In this document: piece by piece, positions 47,975 through 58,259 of the stretch
Layout of the letters: each line of letters begins with the position of its first letter
Position numbering within the stretch: the stretch's first letter is position 1
Origin: Streptomyces sp. SID13726
GTDB lineage: Bacteria; Actinomycetota; Actinomycetes; Streptomycetales; Streptomycetaceae
Assembly (NCBI RefSeq): GCF_010548375.1
Contig: NZ_JAAGLY010000001.1
Span: 806,001-870,000, forward strand
Length of the DNA: 64,000 bases
Direction: 5' to 3'
The notes under the pieces: model-generated
The model's input: only the letters and a program-made list of their open reading frames with translations
What the model was told of the DNA's origin: nothing
The model's database searches: none
Made by a program: the position numbers and the translations under genes

Positions 47975-48085
47975 ATGCCCACGAGCCTCGACTACGATGG
48001 TCCGTTCATCCCCACGGTGATGGCGACCGAGCCCCCAGGGACGCTGCTGCCGGGTGGGGGTCCCCCCACGGCCCTTGAACCGTAG
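47975..48085 (+). CDS. Possible 36-residue peptide after the ABC ATPase
   Basis: ATG at 47975 stands eight bases after GAGAGGGG and only 14 bases after the ATPase stop. It encodes 36 residues (starts MPTSLDYDGPFIP, ends TALEP) and stops at TAG. Its 3' half coincides with the hairpin at 48044-48095. It could be a remnant of a lost operon gene, a real small protein, or chance. Confidence 0.25.
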   Translation: MPTSLDYDGPFIPTVMATEPPGTLLPGGGPPTALEP

Positions 48086-48095
48086 GGGGCAGCAG
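48044..48095. terminator. Nested inverted repeat, likely bidirectional terminator
   Basis: CTGCTGCC (48044-48051) and GGCAGCAG (48088-48095) enclose an inner stem GTGGGGG / CCCCCAC (48054-48069). It lies between the convergent ATPase and CocE-like genes. Confidence 0.55.
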
Positions 48096-48130
48096 TCACA
48101 GAGCCATACCCGCCCGGCGCCGGCCGGAGA

Positions 48131-49696
48131 TCACTGCTCGCGCAGCGGAATCGACACGTACGACGGGTCGTTCGCCGGCGAGGAGAAGGTCAGCTGAGCG
48201 CCGGACGGGTTGTGCTCGATGTAGAGCGGGTCGACCGTGTCGACCACCAGGGCCAGACGGTGCCCTGCCGGGACGTCGTAGGCCGTGGAGAACAACTCCA
48301 GGTCCACGGCGAACGGCTTCCCGGGCGTCCGCCCGTGGAAGGTGTACGGCGCGTTGGAGACCAGCTTGCCGAGGCCGAGCGGCCCCACGTCGTACAGGTA
48401 GGCGACGAGGGTGCCGCTCTCCTTGGTAGGAGTGACGGTGGTGTGCAACTTCGCGGTACCGCGCACCTGTTGGGCGCTCGCGTACTTCTCCGACTGCCAT
48501 ACGGCGGCCCAGCGGCGGGGGAGCAGGGGGATCGAGGCGACCGGGGGAGCCTGGGCGAGCTGGTCGAGGATGCTGGACAGGAAGACGATCCCGCCGTCCG
48601 CGCCCGAGTCGACGTTGGTGTGGATCGTGGTGGTGCCGGACAAGGCGATCTTCTTCGTGGTCGCGCCGACCGACTTCCAGTCGGGGTAGCCCTCGTAGCC
48701 GCCCGTGGAACGGGACTTGAGCTGGACCGGCTGCTCGCGGTCGATGCCGTTGTCCGCGCCCTTGAGGTAGTGGTCGAACCAGCGCCCGGTGTCCGTCCAC
48801 ACGTCGTTGGGCAGACCGAACAGGCCGGTCAGTTCGGCGGTGGCGTGGTCGCCGGGGCGGAACTCCAGTCTCTTCGGGCCGGTCAGCTTCTCGTAGAAGT
48901 CGGCGTACTGGTTGGGCGGGAAGATCGTGTCGCCCCAGGCGTTGGCCATCATGACCGCGGCGCCGTTCTGGTTCAACTGATCCACATATGTGGCGGCCGA
49001 ACGTTTCTTCCCCCAATCGATCATGTCCTGTTCCTTCGTCAGGTTCGACGCGTAGAAGTCGTCGAAGATCTGCCGGAGTTCGGCGCTCTGGCGGCCGGTG
49101 ACGAGGCTCGCGCCGTCGAGGAGCGCGGTGGCCTGGACGTGCTGGGTGCGGCCGGAGTAGATCGAGTCGATCAGGTCGGCCCAGCCGCTGAGGGCGGCGA
49201 CGGCCTTGACGCGCTTGTCCTTCGCGGCGGTGAGCAGGCTGATGCCGGCGCCGTAGGAGACGCCCGCCATGCCGATGTGCCGGTCGTCCGCGGGGGTGTT
49301 GGCGAGCGCCCAGTCGATGACCTTGGAGGCGTCGGCCGTGTCGGGAGGGCCCGCCACTTCTATCTCCCCGCCCGACTGCCAGAACCCCCGGACGTTGTAA
49401 CTGACCACGATGTAGCCGGAGTTCGCGAGCTTCTGGGCCTGGGCGAGGTACTCGACCTGGGGCAGGCCCCAGCTCGTGGGCAGGACGAGGAGCGGGTAGC
49501 GCCGCGTGCCGTCGGCTCCGGCGGGCGTGACGACGTTCGCCTTGAGGACGGTGCCGCCGTCACCGGCGATGTCGACGAAGCGGACGGCGTCGGCAGCCTG
49601 GGCAGTGGGGGTGAGCCCGAGGGCGCTACCGGCGATCAGAGTCGCGGAGACGGCGCCCACGGTGGTCGTACGCAGGGCCTTGCGAGGGTGTCCCAC
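48131..49696 (-). CDS. Secreted CocE/NonD family hydrolase (X-Pro dipeptidyl-peptidase-like)
   Basis: 521 residues. Signal peptide 1-34 (VGAVSATLIAGSALGLTPTAQA). The alpha/beta hydrolase core contains YNVRGFWQSGGE, the nucleophile S147 in GVSYGAG, MANAWGDTIFPP with the acid, and RPGDHATAEL with the His. The C-terminal beta domain (about 345-521) is the X-Pro dipeptidyl-peptidase type, ending GHRLALVVDTVDPLYIEHNPSG. It probably cleaves Xaa-Pro dipeptides or an ester/acyl bond outside the cell. The GTG at 49696 has GGGAG six bases upstream. A cluster of GGTAAC-type repeats upstream may regulate it. Confidence 0.88.
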   Translation of the reverse strand: MGHPRKALRTTTVGAVSATLIAGSALGLTPTAQAADAVRFVDIAGDGGTVLKANVVTPAGADGTRRYPLLVLPTSWGLPQVEYLAQAQKLANSGYIVVSYNVRGFWQSGGEIEVAGPPDTADASKVIDWALANTPADDRHIGMAGVSYGAGISLLTAAKDKRVKAVAALSGWADLIDSIYSGRTQHVQATALLDGASLVTGRQSAELRQIFDDFYASNLTKEQDMIDWGKKRSAATYVDQLNQNGAAVMMANAWGDTIFPPNQYADFYEKLTGPKRLEFRPGDHATAELTGLFGLPNDVWTDTGRWFDHYLKGADNGIDREQPVQLKSRSTGGYEGYPDWKSVGATTKKIALSGTTTIHTNVDSGADGGIVFLSSILDQLAQAPPVASIPLLPRRWAAVWQSEKYASAQQVRGTAKLHTTVTPTKESGTLVAYLYDVGPLGLGKLVSNAPYTFHGRTPGKPFAVDLELFSTAYDVPAGHRLALVVDTVDPLYIEHNPSGAQLTFSSPANDPSYVSIPLREQ

Positions 49697-49735
49697 GGGT
49701 CACTCCCTACTCGTGTCAATGCAAAGTGACCAGAC

Positions 49736-49790
49736 GGTAACCTCGGCGCTTTACCGGAGGTAACCCGTCGGTAAGTTACGTGGGAGTAAC
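49736..49790 (-). promoter_or_regulatory. Cluster of GGTAAC-type half-sites upstream of the CocE-like gene
   Basis: GGTAAC occurs at 49736-49741 and 49759-49764 (23 bases apart), GGTAAG at 49770-49775, and AGTAAC at about 49785-49790. TTACC-GGA-GGTAA (49751-49763) is a perfect inverted repeat within it. It could bind a repressor in front of the CocE-like gene. Confidence 0.45.
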
Positions 49791-49812
49791 GATTGTTGTG
49801 GTGTGAATCAAT

Positions 49813-50574
49813 TCAGGAGGCGCGGTGTGAGTTCGGTGCGGCCGAGGGCGTCGGCAGCGGCGCCTGGGCCGCGCGGGTCACGTCCGCGACGAGTTCGGCG
49901 ACATCGGGGCCGTACGCGTGCGAGTTGACCACCTTCAGCAGGAGGACGAACGGACTGCCCCCGTACTTGCGGGCCAGCCGCTCGTGGTTGCGTGCCAGAT
50001 AGCGGGTCGCGGCCTGGTTGGTGATCGCGGTCTGGCCGCAGAACAGGAACACGGGCCGGCTCAGGCCGGGCTGCCCGGCGGTGAGGCGGGCCAGCAGGAC
50101 GTACTCGGAGAGCCCCTTCTCCAGGCGGTAGCGCTCGCTGCCTATCTGGTACGTCATCCGGACCGGGCCAGGTTCCGAGGAGTCGATGTTCACGTGCACC
50201 CCGGGCAGCATGGCGCTCATGTGCGCCATCATGCGGCGGTTCGACGACGGGCCGCCGACGCAGAACTCCGTGCGCTCCCCGAAGCCCTGCCGGGCCACGT
50301 CCTGGGCCACCACGTCGGCGTGCGCGCCGCAGTCCTTGATGAGGGCCGAGAGTTCGAGCAGGGCGAACACGTCGTAGCGGTGCACCGCGAGATCGGTGCC
50401 GCCGGCGTCCCGGTTGACGACCAGCAGCGACTCGGAGTTGTCCGGCAGCCCGAAGAAGGCCTGCTTGCGGCGGAGCTTGCGCTTCCACAGGTACGTCCGG
50501 GCGAGCCAGCCGAGCGCGGCGCTGATGCCGGCGGCGGCCACGCCCAGGACGATGTTGCGCACGTCGTCATTCAT
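49813..50574 (-). CDS. Conserved hypothetical protein with N-terminal membrane helix
   Basis: 253 residues from the ATG at 50574. One membrane helix at the start (about 6-24: NIVLGVAAAGISAALGWLA) is followed by basic residues (WKRKLRRKQAFFG), so the rest is cytoplasmic. The body has a Rossmann-like alternation: SESLLVVNRDAGG, VFALLELSALIKDCGAHADVV, GGPSSNRRMMAHMSAML, PVFLFCGQTAITNQAATRYL and PFVLLLKVVNSHAYGPDVAELV. I recall this as a well-conserved Streptomyces protein without assigned role. The CVGGPSSN and CGQTAITNQ loops could bind a nucleotide or small ligand. It stands alone, divergent from the gamma-glutamyltransferase gene. Confidence 0.78.
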   Translation of the reverse strand: MNDDVRNIVLGVAAAGISAALGWLARTYLWKRKLRRKQAFFGLPDNSESLLVVNRDAGGTDLAVHRYDVFALLELSALIKDCGAHADVVAQDVARQGFGERTEFCVGGPSSNRRMMAHMSAMLPGVHVNIDSSEPGPVRMTYQIGSERYRLEKGLSEYVLLARLTAGQPGLSRPVFLFCGQTAITNQAATRYLARNHERLARKYGGSPFVLLLKVVNSHAYGPDVAELVADVTRAAQAPLPTPSAAPNSHRAS

Positions 50575-50690
50575 GTGCGCGCATGCTAGCGGTCGAACGC
50601 AAACCCGTGTTCGAAGTCGGCCTCTTGCGCTCCTGACGAGGGCATGACGATGGAATAGGCTGCGCGAACGGCCCTTCAGTGGAGGTACGG

Positions 50691-52487
50691 ATGCGTCGCC
50701 CAGTCGCGCGGAAACTCTCGGTCCTGGCGGTCTCGGCCGCCGTGGTGTCGGTCGGAGCGGCAGCCCCGCCGCAGGCCGCCCCGACACCCAGGAAAGTCCC
50801 CGTGGCCGTCGGCTACGGCGGCGCGGTCGCCAGTGTCGACGCGGACGCGTCCGCCGCCGGCATCGAGGTCCTGAGAAAGGGCGGCAACGCGGTCGACGCG
50901 GCCGTCGCCACCGCCGCGGCCCTCGGGGTCACCGAGCCGTACTCCTCCGGCGTCGGCGGAGGCGGCTACTTCGTCTACTACGACGCCAAGTCCCGTACGG
51001 TCCACACCATCGACGGCCGGGAGACGGCACCGCTGACCGCGGACTCCGACCTGTTCGTCGAGAACGGCAAGCCGCTCGCCTTCGCCGACGCCGTCACCAG
51101 CGGACTGAGCGTCGGCACACCCGGAACGCCTGCCACCTGGGCCACGGCCCTGGACAGGTGGGGCAGCAGATCCCTCGGCAACGTGCTCAAGCCCGCCGAG
51201 CGGATCGCCCGCGACGGGTTCACGGTCGACGACACCTTCCGCTCGCAGACCGCGTCCAACGAGACACGGTTCCGGTACTTCCCGGACACCGCGAAGCTCT
51301 TCCTGCCCGGCGGGCAGCTCCCAGTCGTCGGATCGACCTTCAAGAACCCCGATCTCGCCCGCACCTACGCGGAGTTGGGCCGCAAGGGCGTCGGCGCGAT
51401 CTACCGCGGCGACCTCGGCGACGACATCGTCGATACCGTGAACAACCCGCCGGTCGACCCCGGTTCGGGCTGGAACGCGCGGCCGGGGAAGCTCTCCGGG
51501 AAGGACCTCGCCGCGTATCGGGCCAAGCTCCAGAAGCCCACGAAGACCTCCTACCGGGGGCTCGGCGTCTACTCCATCGCGCCCTCCTCCTCCGGCGGCA
51601 CGACGGTCGGCGAGGCCCTCAACATCCTTGAGAACACCGACCTTTCGAAGGCCAGTGAGGTGCAGTACCTGCACCGCTACATCGAGGCCAGCCGGATCGC
51701 GTTCGCGGACCGGGGGCGCTGGGTCGGCGACCCCGCCTTCGAGGACGTACCGACCAAGGGGCTGCTGTCCCAGCGGTTCGCCGACTCGCGGGCCTGTCTG
51801 ATCAAGGACGACGCGGTGCTCACGAGTCCGGTGGCGCCGGGGGATCCGCGCAAGCCCGCGGACTGCTCGGCGGGCGGGACGGCGGCTCCGACGACGTACG
51901 AGGGCGAGAACACCACGCATCTGACGGTGGCCGACAAGTGGGGGAACGTCGTCTCCTACACGCTGACCATCGAGCAGACCGGGGGGAGCGGGATCACCGT
52001 CCCGGGGCGGGGGTTCATCCTCAACAACGAGCTGACGGACTTCTCGTTCAGCCCGGCCAACCCCGCCGTGCACGACCCGAACCTGCCCGGTCCCGGTAAG
52101 CGGCCCCGGTCCTCGATCTCGCCGACGATCGTGCTCGACAAGCACGACAAGCCGGTCGTGGCGCTGGGTTCGCCCGGTGGGGCGACGATCATCACCACCG
52201 TGCTCCAGGTGCTGACCGAGTTCGTGGACCGCGGGCTGCCGCTGGTGGACGCGATCGCGGCACCTCGGGCGAGTCAGCGCAATGCGGCGCAGACCGAGTT
52301 GGAGCCGGGGCTGTACGACAGTGCTCTGAAGGCGAAGCTGGAGGCCATCGGGCACTCGTTCAAGCTGAATCCCGAGATCGGGGCGGCGACCGGGGTGCAG
52401 CGGCTGCCCAATGGGAAGTGGCTCGCTGCTGCCGAGACCGTTCGGCGGGGTGGGGGGTCCGCGCAAGTGGTGTACCCCGCGCCGTAG
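50691..52487 (+). CDS. ggt: Secreted gamma-glutamyltransferase
   Basis: 598 residues: signal peptide 1-30, then an Ntn-hydrolase precursor. The large-subunit part has GGNAVDAAVATAAALGVTEPYSSG and IDGRETAP. The nucleophilic Thr is T408 in ENTTHLTVAD, where the chain self-cleaves into large and small subunits. SISPTIVLDKHDKPV and the SPGGATIITTVLQV oxyanion loop follow. It cleaves glutathione and other gamma-glutamyl peptides outside the membrane. The ATG at 50691 has GGAGG five bases upstream. It is convergent with the Clp ATPase gene. Confidence 0.95.
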   Translation: MRRPVARKLSVLAVSAAVVSVGAAAPPQAAPTPRKVPVAVGYGGAVASVDADASAAGIEVLRKGGNAVDAAVATAAALGVTEPYSSGVGGGGYFVYYDAKSRTVHTIDGRETAPLTADSDLFVENGKPLAFADAVTSGLSVGTPGTPATWATALDRWGSRSLGNVLKPAERIARDGFTVDDTFRSQTASNETRFRYFPDTAKLFLPGGQLPVVGSTFKNPDLARTYAELGRKGVGAIYRGDLGDDIVDTVNNPPVDPGSGWNARPGKLSGKDLAAYRAKLQKPTKTSYRGLGVYSIAPSSSGGTTVGEALNILENTDLSKASEVQYLHRYIEASRIAFADRGRWVGDPAFEDVPTKGLLSQRFADSRACLIKDDAVLTSPVAPGDPRKPADCSAGGTAAPTTYEGENTTHLTVADKWGNVVSYTLTIEQTGGSGITVPGRGFILNNELTDFSFSPANPAVHDPNLPGPGKRPRSSISPTIVLDKHDKPVVALGSPGGATIITTVLQVLTEFVDRGLPLVDAIAAPRASQRNAAQTELEPGLYDSALKAKLEAIGHSFKLNPEIGAATGVQRLPNGKWLAAAETVRRGGGSAQVVYPAP

Positions 52488-52541
52488 TTGTCCGCGGGCG
52501 CGCGGGGGCTGGTCGCGCAGCTCCCCGCGCCCCTGGCGGCC

Positions 52542-55049
<2,508 letters not shown>

Positions 55050-55115
55050 GGCGTTCCCATCCGGCATCCCCGCGCGGGCCGGGGACGCCCTCGCTGATCG
55101 ACGTGCCGGGGTCGG

Positions 55116-55139
55116 GTAACCCGGGTGCCAGCCGGTTAC
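55116..55139. promoter_or_regulatory. Inverted repeat upstream of the Clp ATPase gene
   Basis: GTAACC (55116-55121) and GGTTAC (55134-55139) are inverted with 12 bases between, extending partly into CGG/CCG. It lies 67-90 bases before the Clp start and is a possible regulator site. Confidence 0.35.
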
Positions 55140-55276
55140 ACCTTCGCACGGATGGGGGAGTGGAGCACTTTCAGTGAGCGTGCTTCCAGTGAGCGCCGGG
55201 CGGGACGAGGTGAACGTGGACCTCCGGGTGCCGGTTCTGAACAGCCCCGTCCGGCTCCCCGACCCGGGAGGCCGGC

Positions 55277-56044
55277 TCAGCGAGCCGTCAGGACCCGGGG
55301 CCCGGCGTCCGTGATCGCCACCGTGTGCTCGGCGTGCGCCGCCCGTGAGCCGTCGTTCGTCTTCAGGGTCCAGCCGTCCGGCGCCTCGTGGTACCCGTCC
55401 GTGCCGCCGCCGATGAGCATCGGCTCGATCGCGAGGGCCATGCCGTGCCGCAGCCGGAGACCGCGTCCCGGGCGCCCCTCGTTCGGCACCGGCGGGTCCT
55501 CGTGCATGTGGCGGCCGATGCCGTGTCCGCCGAAGCCCTCCGGGATGCCGTAGCCGCCGTCCCGGCACACCGTGCCGATCGCGTGCGCGATGTCCCCGAT
55601 GCGGTTGCCCACGACCGCCGCCTCGATACCGGCCGCGAGCGCCCGCTCGGCGGTCTCGATCAGCCGTGTGTCGGCCGCGCGCGCCCTGCCGACCGTGAAG
55701 CTGATCGCCGAGTCGCCCGCCCAGCCGCCGAGTTGGGCCCCGCAGTCGATGGAGACGAGGTCGCCGTCGCGCAGCCGGTACGCGGTCGGGATGCCGTGCA
55801 CGATCGCGTCGTTGACCGACGCGCAGATGACGGCCGGGAACGGGGTCGGCGCGAAGGACGGCCGGTACCCGAGGAACGGCGAGCCCGCACCCGCCTCGCG
55901 CAGCACCTCCCGCGCCACCTCGTCCAGCTCCAGCAGGGAAACGCCCACGTCAGCGGCTTTGTGTACGGCGGTCAGGGCGCGCCCGACCACCTGTCCGGCC
56001 TCGTGCATGGCATCGATCGATGTGTCCGTCTTCAGCTCCACCAT
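55277..56044 (-). CDS. map: Type I methionine aminopeptidase
   Basis: 255 residues, pita-bread fold. Metal ligands are D in SIDCGAQLGGWAGD (two Asp), H in GGHGIGRHMHEDP, E in LAIEPML and E in HAEHTVAI; NDAIVHGIP carries the substrate His. It removes the initiator Met from new proteins. Streptomyces have more than one map; this one sits outside the ribosomal-protein region, so it is an accessory copy. Its ATG (56044) lies seven bases from a TATAGT -10 and faces the XRE regulator gene across 32 bases with a palindrome, so it is probably controlled by that regulator. Confidence 0.95.
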   Translation of the reverse strand: MVELKTDTSIDAMHEAGQVVGRALTAVHKAADVGVSLLELDEVAREVLREAGAGSPFLGYRPSFAPTPFPAVICASVNDAIVHGIPTAYRLRDGDLVSIDCGAQLGGWAGDSAISFTVGRARAADTRLIETAERALAAGIEAAVVGNRIGDIAHAIGTVCRDGGYGIPEGFGGHGIGRHMHEDPPVPNEGRPGRGLRLRHGMALAIEPMLIGGGTDGYHEAPDGWTLKTNDGSRAAHAEHTVAITDAGPRVLTAR

Positions 56045-56051
56045 GCCAATT

Positions 56052-56070
56052 ACTATACCGGTATTAGAAT
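56052..56070. promoter_or_regulatory. Compact divergent leaderless promoter with ATACCGGTAT palindrome
   Basis: TATAGT (56052-56057, minus) serves map and TAGAAT (56065-56070, plus) serves the XRE gene. The start codons are seven and six bases downstream of these elements. The perfect palindrome ATACCGGTAT (56055-56064) lies between and overlaps the map -10, so one bound dimer could block both promoters. Confidence 0.65.
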
Positions 56071-56076
56071 GGGGTC

Positions 56077-56328
56077 ATGGTGCGCACCCCTCTCACCCCA
56101 GAAGAACGCGAACGCGGCGAGCGGCTCGGCCTACTGCTCCGTGAGGCACGCGGCGGCCGCAGCATGACCGAGGTCGCGGCGAGCGCCGGGATCTCCGCGG
56201 AGACCCTCCGGAAGATCGAGACCGGGCGGGCTCCGACGCCGGCCTTCTTCACGGTCGCCGCGCTCGCCAGGGCCCTCGGACTGTCCATGGACGAACTGGC
56301 CGGACTCTGCGAGATGGCGCGCCTGTGA
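56077..56328 (+). CDS. Small XRE family DNA-binding regulator
   Basis: 83 residues, almost entirely one helix-turn-helix domain: EERERGERLGLLLREARGGRSMTEVAASAGISAETLRKIETGRAPTPAFFTVAALARALGLSMDELAGL, where SMTEVAASAGIS and AETLRKIETG form the HTH. It has no effector domain, so it works as a simple dimeric repressor, perhaps autoregulatory. It is divergent from the methionine aminopeptidase gene and shares the palindromic promoter region. The ATG at 56077 has no ribosome binding site, in keeping with a leaderless message. Confidence 0.9.
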   Translation: MVRTPLTPEERERGERLGLLLREARGGRSMTEVAASAGISAETLRKIETGRAPTPAFFTVAALARALGLSMDELAGLCEMARL

Positions 56329-56462
56329 CGGGAGTTCGCGCACCGGTCGGGACCGCGCCATGAGACTCCTGCTGCTGCTTTGAAAACTTGCTGTAGCCCG
56401 TTCGTAACACTGCTGGTGTTGCCTTACGGACCGTAGTGCTCCGGTCTAACGGGAGTTGAGCG

Positions 56463-58079
56463 ATGGCAGTGGATCAACTCCCGGGCCGGGTGCGGGAGTT
56501 CATGGCCTGTCTGGAGGGCGTGCTGGCCCGTCTGGATCAGGGTGGCGGCTGGTGCAGGGTGTTCTGGCAGCGCGACCCGGACGGGATGCGGGCCTGCCTC
56601 GACGGACGCGAGGTGCCGCCCTGGGACGTGGTCGAGGCGCTCCTCCAGGACCTCGCCGTCGAATACGGTCCCGAGGCGGCCCGCGCAGAGGCGGAACGGG
56701 TCCGGCCGCTGCACGCCGCCGCCCAGTCCGCCCACGACGACCGCCCCGGCGGCCGGGACGCCCTCGGCGACCGCTTCGACGTCATGCTCCGCGAACAGCG
56801 CTACGCCATGGAACGCCAGGCCGAACTCGGCCGCCTGCTGGCCTCCGCCACCACCCGGGAGGAGGCCGACGCCCTCCGCCTCGACCTCGCCTGGGCCCGC
56901 GACGACCACGAACGCGCGACCCGCCGCTGCGCCGAACTCCAGGCCCGGATGGCCGAGTTGGACCAACGGGTGCGGGGCGGCCGGGCGTCGGAGACACGGC
57001 GGGGGCAGGGCGCGGACGGGACCTACGGGGGCGTCTCGTACGGGCCTGATCTTCGCGCGACCGGCACACCCGCCGCCGACCCCCGCGCGACCGGCACACC
57101 CGCCGCCGAGCCCCGCGCGACCGGCACACCCGCTGCCGACCCCCGCGCGAGCGGCACACCCGCCGCCGAGCCCCGCGGACCCGGCGCGCACCGGGCCGCG
57201 GACCCGCGCGAGAGCACCCCCGACACCGACCGCTTCCCGAACCTGCCCCGGCAGCGCGACACCCGCACGGCCGACGTACCGGAGACCCCACGGGAACCCG
57301 CCCCCGCACCCCCGGCGCCGGAGGCCCCCGCCCCCAAACCCCGCAAGCGCCGCCGCGGCAGCGCCCGGTTCGCCGGGATGGCCGAGGAGGAGGGCGCCCC
57401 CGTCGTCGTACCCCCGACAAGCGGACCCGATCTGCCCGCCGCACCCGTGGCGAAGGGGCGGAGCCCGCGCGGGGCCCGGTTCGCGGGGGCCGGGGCGGCG
57501 CCGAAAGCGCGGTCGGAGCGGTCGGCCGAGCCGGTGGACGCGGTGGACGCGGTCGCGCGGCGGGAGACCGCCGACACGGTCGAGCCGCTGGTCCGGCTGC
57601 GCGCGGAGGGCCGTACCGGCGAGGCGCACGTACTGCTCGTCGAGGTGGCCCACTGGCCCGCCGACCGGTTCCCGCTGCTCGCGGCGGAACTCCAGCGGGC
57701 CGGGCTCGGCGCCGATTGGGCGACCCTGCTGTGGGAGGCCGCCTCGCTGCCCGCCGACCGGCTCGTGGCCGCCGCCGACGCGCTGGCCGCGGCCGGGCGG
57801 GCCGGGGACGGGGAGCAGGTGCTGCGCCAGGGCGTCGCACGGCCCGCCGCCGAGATCGGCGAGGCGGTGCTCGCGCTGATCGCCGAGGGCCGCCGCCGTG
57901 AGGTGAACGCCCTCCTCGACGCCTACGTCCGTGTCCGCGCCCCCGAGGAGGCCGCCCGCAGCGCCGAACCCGGCCCGCGGACCCTCGTGCCCCTCCTGCT
58001 GGCGGCCGCGCGGGGCGTCTCGGACCAGCGGCACTGGGATCTGGTGCACGCCCTGCGGGTCGCCGGGTTCTCGGCCTGA
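56463..58079 (+). CDS. Hypothetical protein with a repeat-containing linker
   Basis: 538 residues in three parts. Residues 1-175 are helical (VREFMACLEGVLARL, GGWCRVFWQRDPDGM, a long charged coiled-coil-like stretch REEADALRLDLAWARDDHERATRR). Residues 180-370 are a Pro/Ala/Arg-rich linker that contains a 10-residue tandem repeat and basic blocks (KPRKRRRGSARFAG, then SPRGARFAGAG). Residues 375-538 are a second helical domain with LVRLRAEGRTGEAHVLLVEVA and PLLAAELQRAGLGADWATLLWEAASLP. That domain looks like helical hairpin repeats (pentatricopeptide-like). No signal peptide or membrane span. I recall similar Streptomyces hypotheticals of unknown role. The start follows CGGGAG by about eight bases. 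Confidence 0.8.
   Translation: MAVDQLPGRVREFMACLEGVLARLDQGGGWCRVFWQRDPDGMRACLDGREVPPWDVVEALLQDLAVEYGPEAARAEAERVRPLHAAAQSAHDDRPGGRDALGDRFDVMLREQRYAMERQAELGRLLASATTREEADALRLDLAWARDDHERATRRCAELQARMAELDQRVRGGRASETRRGQGADGTYGGVSYGPDLRATGTPAADPRATGTPAAEPRATGTPAADPRASGTPAAEPRGPGAHRAADPRESTPDTDRFPNLPRQRDTRTADVPETPREPAPAPPAPEAPAPKPRKRRRGSARFAGMAEEEGAPVVVPPTSGPDLPAAPVAKGRSPRGARFAGAGAAPKARSERSAEPVDAVDAVARRETADTVEPLVRLRAEGRTGEAHVLLVEVAHWPADRFPLLAAELQRAGLGADWATLLWEAASLPADRLVAAADALAAAGRAGDGEQVLRQGVARPAAEIGEAVLALIAEGRRREVNALLDAYVRVRAPEEAARSAEPGPRTLVPLLLAAARGVSDQRHWDLVHALRVAGFSA
57061..57180 (+). repeat. 30-bp tandem repeat, four copies
   Basis: Four 30-base units encode T/S-G-T-P-A-A-[DE]-P-R-A in the linker of the 56463 gene. 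Units differ by only one to three bases. Confidence 0.88.
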
Positions 58080-58168
58080 CAGGTGCACCGCAAATCCGGC
58101 GGCCGGCCGTGTCACTCGTCCAGTGGGGTGCGAAACACGATCGACTCCGCGGGTTGACGACGATGGTC

Positions 58169-58233
58169 TTGGCAAGCCTCTCCAGGAGGCTTACGTTCGT
58201 GCCTCTACGGCCTTCATCTACGGGCGTAGAGGC
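58169..58233 (+). promoter_or_regulatory. Promoter and TCTACG operator repeats of the pyrimidine catabolism genes
   Basis: TTGGCA (58169-58174), 17 bases, TACGTT (58192-58197). The spacer is itself an inverted repeat, AGCCTC-TCCAG-GAGGCT. Just downstream TCTACG (58203-58208), TCTACG (58217-58222) and CGTAGA (58225-58230) form repeated half-sites, the last two making TCTACG-GG-CGTAGA. GCCTCTACG (58201) and CGTAGAGGC (58225-58233) pair over 9 bases. This is a likely binding region for the PucR regulator encoded downstream. Confidence 0.55.
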
Positions 58234-58259
58234 TCTGCGTCCCGCCGAAGGAGCAGCTC

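Noticed and set aside
47961..48130. Intergenic hairpin as a transposon remnant or riboswitch
   Set aside because: No target duplications, transposase fragments or known aptamer sequence; convergent genes make a terminator the simplest reading.
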